A DNA stretch of 12,250 nucleotides from Flavobacteriales bacterium UBA7612 (GTDB lineage Bacteria; Bacteroidota; Bacteroidia; Flavobacteriales; Weeksellaceae): contig DLJQ01000019.1 in assembly GCA_002484335.1 (NCBI GenBank), positions 1 to 12,250 on the forward strand. The letters run 5' to 3'. The number at the start of each line of letters is the position of its first letter. Position 1 is the stretch's first letter. Below the pieces are notes generated by a model that saw only the letters and a program-made list of their open reading frames with translations, made no database searches and had not been told where the DNA came from. A program made the translations under genes and the position numbers. Below, in pieces: positions 6,292 through 12,250 of the stretch.

Positions 6292-6345
6292 TTGTTACAA
6301 TCTTTTTCTATGGAAAAAGGATTTCCACTTCAATCGCTATTGCGG
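6292..6345 (+). repeat. Intergenic repeat, right copy flanking the thiamine island
   Basis: Same-orientation partner of the copy at 2373-2420. It has a 7-bp stem CTTTTTC (6302-6308) / GAAAAAG (6313-6319) with a TATG loop, then GGATTTCC, CTTCAATC and CTATTGC. The gene-free stretch 5978-6496 holds, in order: the thiM expression platform, the riboswitch, its promoter, an AT-rich spacer (6141-6278) in which I see nothing else, this repeat, and the rpsH promoter and leader. The bases just upstream (6279-6291, GGTCCGCGC) are strikingly GC-rich for this spacer and probably belong to the repeat. Confidence 0.65.
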
Positions 6346-6386
6346 TAGTATAAAAGGGATTGAATAAAAATAAATATTATTAATAG

Positions 6387-6416
6387 TTTGTAATTAAAAA
6401 ATATACCATATATTTG
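6387..6416 (+). promoter_or_regulatory. Promoter restarting ribosomal-protein transcription at rpsH
   Basis: TTTG (6387-6390), an 18-base spacer, then TATATTTG (6409-6416) fits the Bacteroidota housekeeping promoter (TTTG / about 19 bases / TAnnTTTG) closely. Transcription would start around 6421-6424, giving a leader of roughly 75 bases before rpsH. Since the upstream ribosomal genes end at a terminator and the intervening genes face the other way, a promoter is needed exactly here. Confidence 0.8.
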
Positions 6417-6422
6417 CAACCC

Positions 6423-6483
6423 AAATGCATAGTGCATTTAGATTTAAAGTTTAATTTTAAAAGTAGTGTTTCGGCGCTATACT
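6423..6483 (+). promoter_or_regulatory. Structured rpsH leader with two hairpins
   Basis: The first hairpin pairs AAATGCA (6423-6429) with TGCATTT (6433-6439), leaving a TAG triloop right at the predicted transcript start. The second pairs AGTA-GTG (6462-6468) with CGC-TA-TACT (6475-6483): seven base pairs (one G-U), a TTTCGG loop and a two-base TA bulge on the 3' side. It ends 13 bases before the rpsH ATG, where a bound protein could block the ribosome. A bulged short helix recalls the S8 target in 16S helix 21, but that resemblance is only general. Confidence 0.4.
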
Positions 6484-6496
6484 ATAGAATTATATT

Positions 6497-6898
6497 ATGT
6501 ATACAGATCCAATTTCAGATTTTCTAACTCGCGTTAGAAATGCAATGATGGCAGGACACAAAGTAGTGGAAATTCCTGCATCTAAATTAAAAAAGGAAAT
6601 TACTAAAATCCTTTTTGAACAAGGTTACATCTTGAACTACAAGTTCGAAGGACAAGACAAACCTCAAGGAACAATCAAAATCGCTTTAAAGTACGACAAA
6701 GTAACTAAAGAGCCAGCAATCCGTAAAATCAAAAGAGCATCTTCTCCAGGTTTACGTCAGTATTCTGGATCTAAAGAATTACCTCGTGTATTAAACGGTT
6801 TAGGTATTGCAATCATTTCTACTTCTAAAGGAGTAATGACAGATAAGCAAGCTCGTCAAGAGAATGTTGGTGGTGAAGTTTTATGTTTAGTTTATTAA
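6497..6898 (+). CDS. rpsH: 30S ribosomal protein S8
   Basis: A 133-residue S8 with the opening D-P-I-S-D-F-L-T-R-V-R-N-A (residues 4-16), R-K-I-K-R-A-S-S-P-G-L-R (about 76-87) and the C-terminal I-I-S-T-S-K-G-V-M-T-D-x-x-A-R-x-x-x-V-G-G-E-V-L-C-L-V-Y, the RNA-binding signature. S8 binds 16S helix 21 early in assembly of the platform. In E. coli S8 is also the translational repressor of the spc operon. Here it is the first gene of the second transcript, behind its own promoter and a folded leader, an apt position for self-regulation. Confidence 0.97.
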   Translation: MYTDPISDFLTRVRNAMMAGHKVVEIPASKLKKEITKILFEQGYILNYKFEGQDKPQGTIKIALKYDKVTKEPAIRKIKRASSPGLRQYSGSKELPRVLNGLGIAIISTSKGVMTDKQARQENVGGEVLCLVY

Positions 6899-6920
6899 TC
6901 ATTTAAAAAATTAAGAAATT

Positions 6921-7466
6921 ATGTCAAGAATAGGACAAGCACTTATCAATATTAATCCAGCTGCTACAGTTGAGTTTAAAGATAACGTTATTACAGTTAA
7001 AGGTAATAATCTTACGTTAACTAGAGAATTAAACGAAGGTTTTGATGTAAAAATCGAAGACGGAGTTTTATCTGTAGTTCGTCCAGATGATTCTAAACAA
7101 AATAAAGCTTTACATGGTTTATACCGTGCGTTAATCAATAATATGATTACAGGTGTAACAGAAGGTTTTAAAAAACAATTAGAGTTAGTTGGTGTAGGTT
7201 ATAGAGCATCTAACCAAGGACAAAAATTAGATTTGTCATTAGGTTTCTCTCACAATATCGTTATCGAGTTACCAGAAGAAATTAAAGTTGAAACTTTAAC
7301 AGAAAAAGGTAAAAACCCTATTATTACATTATCATCTCATGATAATCAATTATTAGGAATGATCGTAGCGAAAATTCGTTCTTACCGTAAGCCAGAGCCT
7401 TACAAAGGAAAAGGAATTAAATTCGTAGGAGAAATTATTAGAAGAAAAGCAGGTAAATCTGCATAA
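6921..7466 (+). CDS. rplF: 50S ribosomal protein L6
   Basis: A 181-residue protein with the two repeated alpha/beta domains of L6. The first covers about residues 1-80 (M-S-R-I-G, then V-K-G-N-N-L-T-L-T-R-E). The second carries L-V-G-V-G-Y-R-A (about 90-97), L-S-L-G-F-S-H and the C-terminal R-K-P-E-P-Y-K-G-K-G-I-K-F, the main rRNA-binding loop. L6 supports the sarcin-ricin loop at the factor-binding site. It starts 22 bases after rpsH; its leader contains the same 14 bases (6905-6918) that precede rpmC. Confidence 0.97.
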   Translation: MSRIGQALININPAATVEFKDNVITVKGNNLTLTRELNEGFDVKIEDGVLSVVRPDDSKQNKALHGLYRALINNMITGVTEGFKKQLELVGVGYRASNQGQKLDLSLGFSHNIVIELPEEIKVETLTEKGKNPIITLSSHDNQLLGMIVAKIRSYRKPEPYKGKGIKFVGEIIRRKAGKSA

Positions 7467-7479
7467 AAATCATTGAAAA

Positions 7480-7833
7480 ATGGCATTATCTAAAGTAGAA
7501 AAAAGACAAAAAATAAAAAGACGCGTTCGTCGAAATATTTTTGGAACAGAAACTAAACCTCGTTTATCAGTTTACCGTTCTAATAAAGAAATTTACGCTC
7601 AAATTATTGACGATAACAGTGGAGTAACTTTAGCTTCAGCTTCATCTCGTGAAAAAGGTGTTTCTGTAGAAGGTACAAAAACTGAAGTATCTGCATCTGT
7701 AGGTAAAGCTTTAGCTGCAAAAGCAGTAGCTAAAGGAATTGAAACTGTAGTTTTTGATCGTAACGGTTTCGTATATCATGGTAGAATCAAAGCTTTAGCA
7801 GATGGTGCTAGAGAAGGTGGATTAAAATTCTAA
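7480..7833 (+). CDS. rplR: 50S ribosomal protein L18
   Basis: A 117-residue protein, the standard length for bacterial L18. The basic N-terminal tail (K-V-E-K-R-Q-K-I-K-R-R-V-R-R), P-R-L-S-V-Y-R-S-N-K-E-I-Y-A-Q-I-I-D (about 27-44) and the ending F-D-R-N-G-F-V-Y-H-G-R-I-K-A-L-A-D-G-A-R-E-G-G-L-K-F are all canonical. L18 binds 5S rRNA and, with L5, forms the central protuberance. It lies 13 bases after rplF and 16 before rpsE. Confidence 0.97.
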   Translation: MALSKVEKRQKIKRRVRRNIFGTETKPRLSVYRSNKEIYAQIIDDNSGVTLASASSREKGVSVEGTKTEVSASVGKALAAKAVAKGIETVVFDRNGFVYHGRIKALADGAREGGLKF

Positions 7834-7849
7834 AAAAGAGAAAGAAATT

Positions 7850-8371
7850 ATGTTAGGATTTAAAAACGTAGAAAGAGTAAAACCAACAGGTTTAGATTTA
7901 AAAGATCGTTTAGTTGGAGTACAACGTGTTACTAAAGTAACAAAAGGAGGTAGAGCATTTGGTTTCTCTGCAATCGTAGTAGTAGGAGATGGAAATGGAG
8001 TAGTAGGTTTTGGATTAGGTAAATCTAAAGATGTTGCTTCTGCTATCGCTAAAGCTATCGAAGATGCTAAGAAAAACTTAGTTCGTGTACCATTATTTAA
8101 TAATACAATTCCTCATGAGCAAGAAGCTCGTTTCGGTGGTGCGCAAGTATTCATCCGTCCAGCAGCAAAAGGTACAGGGGTGATCGCAGGTGGTACTGTA
8201 CGTGCAGTATTAGAGTCTGTAGGTGTACATGATGTATTATCTAAATCAAAAGGTTCTTCTAACCCTCATAACGCAGTAAAAGCTACTTTCCGTGCTTTAT
8301 TAAGCTTACGTTCAGTAGAAACAATTGCACGTCAAAGAGGTATTTCTATAACTAAAGTTTTCAACGGTTAA
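7850..8371 (+). CDS. rpsE: 30S ribosomal protein S5
   Basis: A 173-residue S5. The N-terminal double-stranded-RNA-binding-like domain holds L-K-D-R-L-V-G-V-Q-R-V-T-K-V-T-K-G-G-R-A-F-G-F-S-A (about 18-42) and G-F-G-L-G-K-S-K-D-V-A-S-A-I-x-K-A. The C-terminal domain carries the typical F-I-R-P-A-A-K-G-T-G-V-I-A-G-G and S-K-S-K-G-S-S-N-P-H-N. S5 shapes the decoding centre with S4 and S12 and helps unwind mRNA at the entry tunnel. rpmD begins 11 bases after its stop. Confidence 0.97.
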   Translation: MLGFKNVERVKPTGLDLKDRLVGVQRVTKVTKGGRAFGFSAIVVVGDGNGVVGFGLGKSKDVASAIAKAIEDAKKNLVRVPLFNNTIPHEQEARFGGAQVFIRPAAKGTGVIAGGTVRAVLESVGVHDVLSKSKGSSNPHNAVKATFRALLSLRSVETIARQRGISITKVFNG

Positions 8372-8382
8372 AAAAAAGTATC

Positions 8383-8562
8383 ATGAGCAAAGTAAGAGTA
8401 AAACAAACACGTAGTGCTATCAACCGTGATAAATCTCAAAAAGCTACATTAGTTGCTTTAGGATTAAAAAAGTTGAATCAAGTAGTTGAACATGAATCTA
8501 CTCCTCAAATAGAAGGAATGATCCGTAAAATTCAACACTTAGTAGTAGTAGAAAGAGCTTAA
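8383..8562 (+). CDS. rpmD: 50S ribosomal protein L30
   Basis: A 59-residue protein of the right size for bacterial L30, read from the ATG at 8383 to TAA at 8560-8562. It begins M-S-K-V-R-V-K-Q-T-R-S-A-I-N-R and continues A-T-L-V-A-L-G-L-K-K-L-N-Q-V-V-E-H (about 21-37), the L30 core, then G-M-I-R-K-I-Q-H-L-V-V-V-E. L30 packs on 23S rRNA near the 5S rRNA side of the 50S subunit. Its place between rpsE and rplO is the standard spc order, confirming a gene that is easily missed because of its size. Confidence 0.96.
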   Translation: MSKVRVKQTRSAINRDKSQKATLVALGLKKLNQVVEHESTPQIEGMIRKIQHLVVVERA

Positions 8563-8590
8563 TCGCTTTTAACCTTTAAAAATTATTAAA

Positions 8591-9046
8591 ATGAATTTAA
8601 GTAATTTAAAACCAGCAGCTGGTTCAGTAAAAAATAAATTCCGTAAAGGTAGAGGTGAAGGTAGTGGAAACGGTTTAACAGCAGGTCGTGGACACAAAGG
8701 TGCTAAATCTCGTTCTGGTTATTCAAGAAAAATCGGATTCGAAGGTGGACAAATGCCTTTACAAAGACGTTTACCTAAATTTGGTTTCACAAACTTCAAC
8801 AGAGTTGAGTATACAGGAATCAATTTGGATACAATTCAACAATTAGTTGATGATAACAAAATCACAGATACTTTAAACAAAGAAACATTAGTTAAATTAG
8901 GTTTAGCTCATAAAAATGACTTAGTTAAAATATTAGGTCGTGGAGAGTTAAAAGCTAAAGTTAATGTTACTGCAGATAAATTTACTCAATCAGCTCAAGA
9001 GGCTGTTGAGAAAGCAGGAGGTAAAGTAGAATTAGTTAACGCTTAA
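8591..9046 (+). CDS. rplO: 50S ribosomal protein L15
   Basis: A 151-residue L15. The glycine- and arginine-rich N-terminal tail (G-R-G-E-G-S-G-N-G-L-T-A-G-R-G-H-K-G-A-K-S-R-S-G, about 20-43) threads into 23S rRNA, followed by F-E-G-G-Q-M-P-L-Q-R-R-L-P-K-F-G-F (about 50-66) and the globular domain with I-L-G-R-G-E-L. The usual L15 C-terminus with K-V-E is present, so it is full length. The gene ends 15 bases before secY. Confidence 0.97.
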   Translation: MNLSNLKPAAGSVKNKFRKGRGEGSGNGLTAGRGHKGAKSRSGYSRKIGFEGGQMPLQRRLPKFGFTNFNRVEYTGINLDTIQQLVDDNKITDTLNKETLVKLGLAHKNDLVKILGRGELKAKVNVTADKFTQSAQEAVEKAGGKVELVNA

Positions 9047-9061
9047 GAATATATTTTATAG

Positions 9062-10432
9062 ATGAAAGGGTTTATACAGACCATAAAAAATATCTGGAGC
9101 ATAAAAGAATTGAAGGATAAGTTACTTGTAACTTTCCTTCTATTATTGGTTTATAGATTCGGTTCTCATATTCCACTTCCAGGTGTCGATATTAACGAAG
9201 TTAATCGTTTTATAACAGACCAAGAAAATGCAAATTCAGGAATTTTAGGATTATTAAACTCTTTTACCGGAGGTTCTTTTAAAAGAGCTTCCGTATTTGC
9301 GTTAGGAATTATGCCTTATATCTCTGCTTCAATTGTTGTACAATTGATGGGATTAGCAGTACCTTACATCCAAAAACTACAAAAAGAAGGTGAAAGTGGA
9401 CGTAATAAAGTAAATCAAATTACAAGATGGTTAACAATAGGTATATGCTTGGTACAAGCACCTGCATATTTAACTTTGATAACTTCTCAGATTTTACCTT
9501 ATGACCCAACTTCGTCATACGCTATCTATGTTATTCCTCCAACCAATTTTTGGTTTTGGTTTCCTTCAACAATTATTTTAATTACAGGGACAATCTTTGC
9601 CATGTGGATGGGAGAAAAAATTACTGACAAAGGAATAGGTAATGGTATATCAATTTTAATTATGGTTGGTATATTAGCCGATTTACCAAAAGCAATATTT
9701 AATGCTTTTGAGGTTGATCCTTCAAATGGTATTTTCTTCTTGATAGAAATGTTAGGTTTAATCCTGGTTATTGCAATGTGTATTATGATTGTTGCAGCAG
9801 TACGTAAAGTACCAGTACAATATGTAAGAAGAGCACAAACTTCTAGTAGTTCTTATATGAGATCTGTTACAGATTCTGTACGTTCTTATATTCCTCTAAA
9901 AGTAAATGCTGCTGGTGTAATGCCAATTATTTTTGCGCAAGCAATTATGTTTTTACCAGGTACATTAGCAAATTATTTCTTAGATGATTCTAGTTCTGTA
10001 AAACAATTTTTTGCAAAAATGGCTGATCCATTTACGTGGCAATATAATTTAATCTTCGGATTACTTATTATTATCTTTACTTATTTTTATACTGCGATTA
10101 CAATTCCAGTAAATCAAATGGCTGAAGATTTAAAACGTAATGGAGGAATCATTCCAGGAATACGTCCTGGAAAGGAAACTGCAAATTTTTTAGACGAAAT
10201 TTTATCAAAAATTACTTTACCTGGAGCAATTTTATTAACTTTGCTTGCTGTTTTGCCTGCAATTGTAAAATTATTAGGAGTAGATCAAAGTTTATCAATG
10301 TTCTTTGGAGGTACGTCAATGTTAATTATGGTGGGAGTTATCTTAGATACTGTACAGCAAATTAATACTTATTTGTTGAATCACCGTTATGATGGACTAA
10401 TGTCATCAGGACGAACTTCAAGAGATATATAA
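9062..10432 (+). CDS. secY: Protein translocase subunit SecY
   Basis: The 456-residue channel subunit of the SecYEG translocon in the inner membrane, slightly longer than the E. coli protein (443). The sequence shows the first membrane helix (about 20-34), the plug and helix 2 region (S-F-T-G-G-S-F-x-R-A-S-V-F-A-L-G-I-M-P-Y-I-S-A-S-I, 67-91), E-G-E-S-G-R-N-K (109-116), M-G-E-K-I-T-D-K-G-I-G-N-G-I-S (183-197) and the cytosolic loop R-K-V-P-V-Q-Y-V-R-R-A (248-258). Multiple further hydrophobic segments agree with ten membrane helices. It sits after rplO as in the classical spc operon. Confidence 0.97.
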   Translation: MKGFIQTIKNIWSIKELKDKLLVTFLLLLVYRFGSHIPLPGVDINEVNRFITDQENANSGILGLLNSFTGGSFKRASVFALGIMPYISASIVVQLMGLAVPYIQKLQKEGESGRNKVNQITRWLTIGICLVQAPAYLTLITSQILPYDPTSSYAIYVIPPTNFWFWFPSTIILITGTIFAMWMGEKITDKGIGNGISILIMVGILADLPKAIFNAFEVDPSNGIFFLIEMLGLILVIAMCIMIVAAVRKVPVQYVRRAQTSSSSYMRSVTDSVRSYIPLKVNAAGVMPIIFAQAIMFLPGTLANYFLDDSSSVKQFFAKMADPFTWQYNLIFGLLIIIFTYFYTAITIPVNQMAEDLKRNGGIIPGIRPGKETANFLDEILSKITLPGAILLTLLAVLPAIVKLLGVDQSLSMFFGGTSMLIMVGVILDTVQQINTYLLNHRYDGLMSSGRTSRDI

Positions 10433-10456
10433 ACTATATATTTATTAAAAAGATTT

Positions 10457-10672
10457 ATGGCAAAACAAAAACATATTGAACAAGACGGTACGATTACAGA
10501 AGCATTATCTAATGCAATGTTCCGTGTCGAATTAGAAAATGGACATGTTGTAACATGTAATATATCTGGTAAAATGCGTATGCATTATATTAAGTTACTA
10601 CCAGGTGATAGAGTTAAAATAGAGATGTCTCCTTATGATTTAACAAAAGGTAGAATATCATATAGATACTAA
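10457..10672 (+). CDS. infA: Translation initiation factor IF-1
   Basis: A 71-residue OB-fold factor that binds the 30S A site during initiation and assists IF-2 and IF-3. It reads M-A-K-Q-x-x-I-E-Q-D-G-T-I-x-E-A-L-S-N-A-M-F-R-V-E-L-E-N-G-H and ends L-L-P-G-D-R-V-K-I-E-M-S-P-Y-D-L-T-K-G-R-I-S-Y-R-Y, the full family pattern. Placement between secY and rpmJ is common in Gram-positive and Bacteroidota spc operons. After its stop there is a 77-base gap with a strong hairpin, unlike the tight spacing elsewhere. Confidence 0.97.
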   Translation: MAKQKHIEQDGTITEALSNAMFRVELENGHVVTCNISGKMRMHYIKLLPGDRVKIEMSPYDLTKGRISYRY

Positions 10673-10694
10673 AAGAAAAAATTTAACGACTGGT

Positions 10695-10726
10695 GGTAGA
10701 GTTAATGTTTAGGCGTTAACTCTATC
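10695..10726 (+). promoter_or_regulatory. Strong hairpin in the infA-rpmJ gap
   Basis: Arms 10695-10707 and 10714-10726 pair over 13 base pairs (two G-U) around a TTTAGG loop. No T-run follows, so it is not an ordinary intrinsic terminator. TTAACG at 10683-10688, just upstream, is complementary both to CGTTAA in the 3' arm (10714-10719) and, over five bases (TTAAC), to GTTAA in the 5' arm (10701-10705), so alternative folds exist. It lies at the head of the alpha-operon genes and could be a leader for autoregulation, an RNA-processing site or a partial attenuator. Confidence 0.55.
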
Positions 10727-10749
10727 GGATTATAAATAAATTTACAAAG

Positions 10750-10866
10750 ATGAAAATTAGAGCATCCATTAAAAAGAGAAGTGCTGACTGTAAGATTGTA
10801 CGTCGTAAAGGACGTTTGTATGTGATCAACAAAAAGAATCCTAAGTTTAAACAAAGACAAGGTTAA
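10750..10866 (+). CDS. rpmJ: 50S ribosomal protein L36, zinc-free form
   Basis: A 38-residue protein, the normal L36 size: M-K-I-R-A-S-I-K-K-R at the start and P-K-F-K-Q-R-Q-G at the end. L36 is the smallest ribosomal protein and binds 23S rRNA near the GTPase-associated region. In the zinc form C11, C14, C27 and H33 hold the metal; here only C14 remains (S11, N27, F33), so this is a C-minus paralogue or variant that should not bind zinc. It lies 12 bases before rpsM. Confidence 0.95.
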   Translation: MKIRASIKKRSADCKIVRRKGRLYVINKKNPKFKQRQG

Positions 10867-10878
10867 TTATTTAGAATT

Positions 10879-11256
10879 ATGGCAAGAATTTCAGGTGTAG
10901 ATTTACCTAAAAACAAAAGAGGGGTAATCGGACTTACATACATTTACGGTATCGGAAGAAGCAGTGCTTCAAAAATCTTAGCTGAGAATAATATCTCAGA
11001 AGATAAAAAAGTTAGTGAATGGACTGATGAAGAGATTAATGCAATCCGTGCATCAATTAATGAAACTTTCAAAGTTGAAGGTGAATTAAGATCAGAAATC
11101 CAATTAAACATCAAACGTTTAATGGATATCGGATGTCAGAGAGGTATTCGTCACAGATTAGGTTTACCATTACGTGGTCAAAGAACTAAAAATAACTCAC
11201 GTACAAGAAAAGGTAAAAAGAAAACAGTTGCTAACAAGAAAAAAGCCACTAAATAA
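10879..11256 (+). CDS. rpsM: 30S ribosomal protein S13
   Basis: A 125-residue S13. The N-terminal part shows A-R-I-S-G-V-D-L-P-K-N-K-R and the helix-two-turns-helix segment L-T-Y-I-Y-G-I-G-R-S-S-A-S-K-I-L (about 19-34). R-G-I-R-H-R-L-G-L-P-L-R-G-Q-R-T-K-N-N-S-R-T-R-K-G (about 90-114) is the S13 signature, and the basic tail contacts P-site tRNA. S13 lies in the 30S head and makes bridges B1a and B1b to the 50S subunit. First large gene of the alpha cluster; rpsK follows 10 bases later. Confidence 0.97.
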   Translation: MARISGVDLPKNKRGVIGLTYIYGIGRSSASKILAENNISEDKKVSEWTDEEINAIRASINETFKVEGELRSEIQLNIKRLMDIGCQRGIRHRLGLPLRGQRTKNNSRTRKGKKKTVANKKKATK

Positions 11257-11266
11257 TAAGTAGATC

Positions 11267-11656
11267 ATGGCAAAAAATCAGAAAGTAGTAAAGAAAAGAA
11301 AAGTAGTTGTAGAAGCTACTGGACAAGCTCATATTCAAGCATCGTTTAACAACGTTATCGTTACTTTAACTAACAAAAACGGTGAAGTTATCTCTTGGTC
11401 TTCAGCAGGTAAAATGGGATTCCGTGGATCTAAAAAGAACACTCCTTACGCTGCTCAAGTAGCTGCACAAGATGCAACAACAGTTGCATACGAAGCAGGA
11501 TTAAGAAGAGTAAAAGTATTCGTGAAAGGACCAGGTCAAGGTCGTGAATCTGCTATTAGAACAATTCATAACGGTGGTATCGAAGTTTCAGAAATCGTTG
11601 ATGTTACTCCACTTCCACACAATGGATGTCGTCCACCTAAAAAGAGAAGAGTATAA
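11267..11656 (+). CDS. rpsK: 30S ribosomal protein S11
   Basis: A 129-residue S11 of normal length. The family core A-H-I-Q-A-S-F-N-N-V-I-V-T-L-T (about 21-35), the W-S-S-A-G-x-M-G-F-R-G-S-K-K-x-T-P-Y-A-A-Q segment and the C-terminal D-V-T-P-L-P-H-N-G-C-R-P-P-K-K-R-R-V are all present. The Asn-Gly in H-N-G-C is the site that forms isoaspartate in E. coli S11. The protein binds the 30S platform near the mRNA exit. A 45-base AT-rich gap without a visible promoter separates it from rpsD. Confidence 0.97.
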   Translation: MAKNQKVVKKRKVVVEATGQAHIQASFNNVIVTLTNKNGEVISWSSAGKMGFRGSKKNTPYAAQVAAQDATTVAYEAGLRRVKVFVKGPGQGRESAIRTIHNGGIEVSEIVDVTPLPHNGCRPPKKRRV

Positions 11657-11701
11657 TCATTTTTCTCAATTTAATTATTTAATATTTAATAGTAATAAAT
11701 C

Positions 11702-12250
11702 ATGGCAAGATATACAGGACCAAAAACTAAAATTGCAAGAAAATTTGGACAACCAATTTTCGGTGACGATAAATCTTTTGAAAAAAAGAAATATCCTCCA
11801 GGGCAACACGGACCTAACAAAAGAAGAGCTAAAAAATCAGAATACGCTATTCAGTTATCTGAAAAACAAAAAGCAAAATATACTTACGGTATCTTAGAGC
11901 GTCAATTTGCTAATTTATACAAAAAAGCAAACGCATCTAAAGGAATTACAGGTGAAGTATTATTACAATTATGTGAATCTCGTTTAGATAATGTTGTTTA
12001 CCGTTTAGGTATCTCAAATTCTCGTAGCGGGGCTCGTCAATTAGTATCTCACAAACACGTAACTGTAAATGGAGAGATTGTAAACATTCCTTCTTACCAA
12101 TTAAAAGCAGGAGATGTTGTAGCAATTAGAGAGAAATCTAAATCTTTAGCAACAATCACTAATTCTTTACACGCACGTAGTGAATACGATTGGTTAGTTT
12201 GGAATGACGAACAAAAATCAGGTACTTTTACAAAAGCTCCAGAAAGAGTT
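11702..12250 (+). CDS. rpsD: 30S ribosomal protein S4 (N-terminal part)
   Basis: The first 183 codons are present and the frame is open to the window edge; the family is about 200 residues, so only the tail is missing. It reads M-A-R-Y-T-G-P-K-x-K-I-A-R-K-F-G-Q, lacks the N-terminal zinc cysteines of some S4 proteins, and carries P-P-G-Q-H-G and the S4 RNA-binding domain with R-L-D-N-V-V-Y-R-L-G-I-S, R-x-G-A-R-Q-L-V-S-H-K-H-V-T-V-N-G (about 94-125). S4 is a primary 16S binder and the translational repressor of the alpha operon in E. coli. The next genes in this arrangement are usually rpoA and rplQ. Confidence 0.97.
   Translation, partial: MARYTGPKTKIARKFGQPIFGDDKSFEKKKYPPGQHGPNKRRAKKSEYAIQLSEKQKAKYTYGILERQFANLYKKANASKGITGEVLLQLCESRLDNVVYRLGISNSRSGARQLVSHKHVTVNGEIVNIPSYQLKAGDVVAIREKSKSLATITNSLHARSEYDWLVWNDEQKSGTFTKAPERV

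Noticed and set aside
2373..6345. The two flanking repeats as CRISPR or insertion-sequence ends
   Set aside because: Only two diverged copies 3.9 kb apart, no spacers, no inverted orientation, no transposase or target duplication that I can define.
11544..11897. Open frame overlapping rpsK and rpsD on the + strand
   Set aside because: It is an out-of-frame shadow of two clear ribosomal genes with no family resemblance.

Overview
The window is a stretch of the main ribosomal-protein superoperon (S10-spc-alpha clusters) of a low-GC member of the Bacteroidota, most likely a flavobacterium. The evidence is the gene order, the AT-rich codon use, the near absence of Shine-Dalgarno sequences (A-rich leaders instead), and two promoters of the Bacteroidota -7/-33 type (TAnnTTTG).

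Layout: on the + strand the window opens inside rplP and continues rpmC, rpsQ, rplN, rplX, rplE, rpsN (to 2264). The series then stops at a strong intrinsic terminator built on a perfect 30-bp palindrome (2291-2320). Between rpsN and rpsH, which are normally adjacent, lies about 4.2 kb of unrelated DNA. It carries a five-gene operon on the opposite strand (5977 down to 2445): thiM, thiE, thiD, tenA and a HAD-family phosphatase gene, with every junction overlapping. The operon is preceded by a TPP riboswitch (6050-6130, minus strand). The block is flanked by two similar copies, in the same orientation, of an intergenic repeat (about 2373-2420 and 6292-6345). A consensus promoter (6387-6416) then restarts ribosomal transcription: rpsH, rplF, rplR, rpsE, rpmD, rplO, secY, infA, rpmJ, rpsM, rpsK and the start of rpsD, which runs off the window.

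How the genes work together: the + strand genes build both ribosomal subunits, the Sec channel and initiation factor IF-1. The minus-strand island is a thiamine salvage unit. TenA releases the HMP pyrimidine from degraded thiamine, ThiD phosphorylates it twice, ThiM phosphorylates hydroxyethylthiazole, and ThiE joins the two into thiamine monophosphate. The HAD protein is a plausible partner phosphatase, because tenA-HAD pairing recalls the plant TenA-HAD fusion that dephosphorylates thiamine monophosphate.

Main points of interest: the antisense thiamine operon inside the spc operon and its flanking repeats; a legible switch in which the riboswitch aptamer and a hairpin that buries the thiM start codon compete for the same bases; the HAD candidate; and two structured non-coding leaders (before rpsH and before rpmJ) that could be ribosomal autoregulation sites. 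I saw no tRNA, rRNA, CRISPR array, transposase or integrase.
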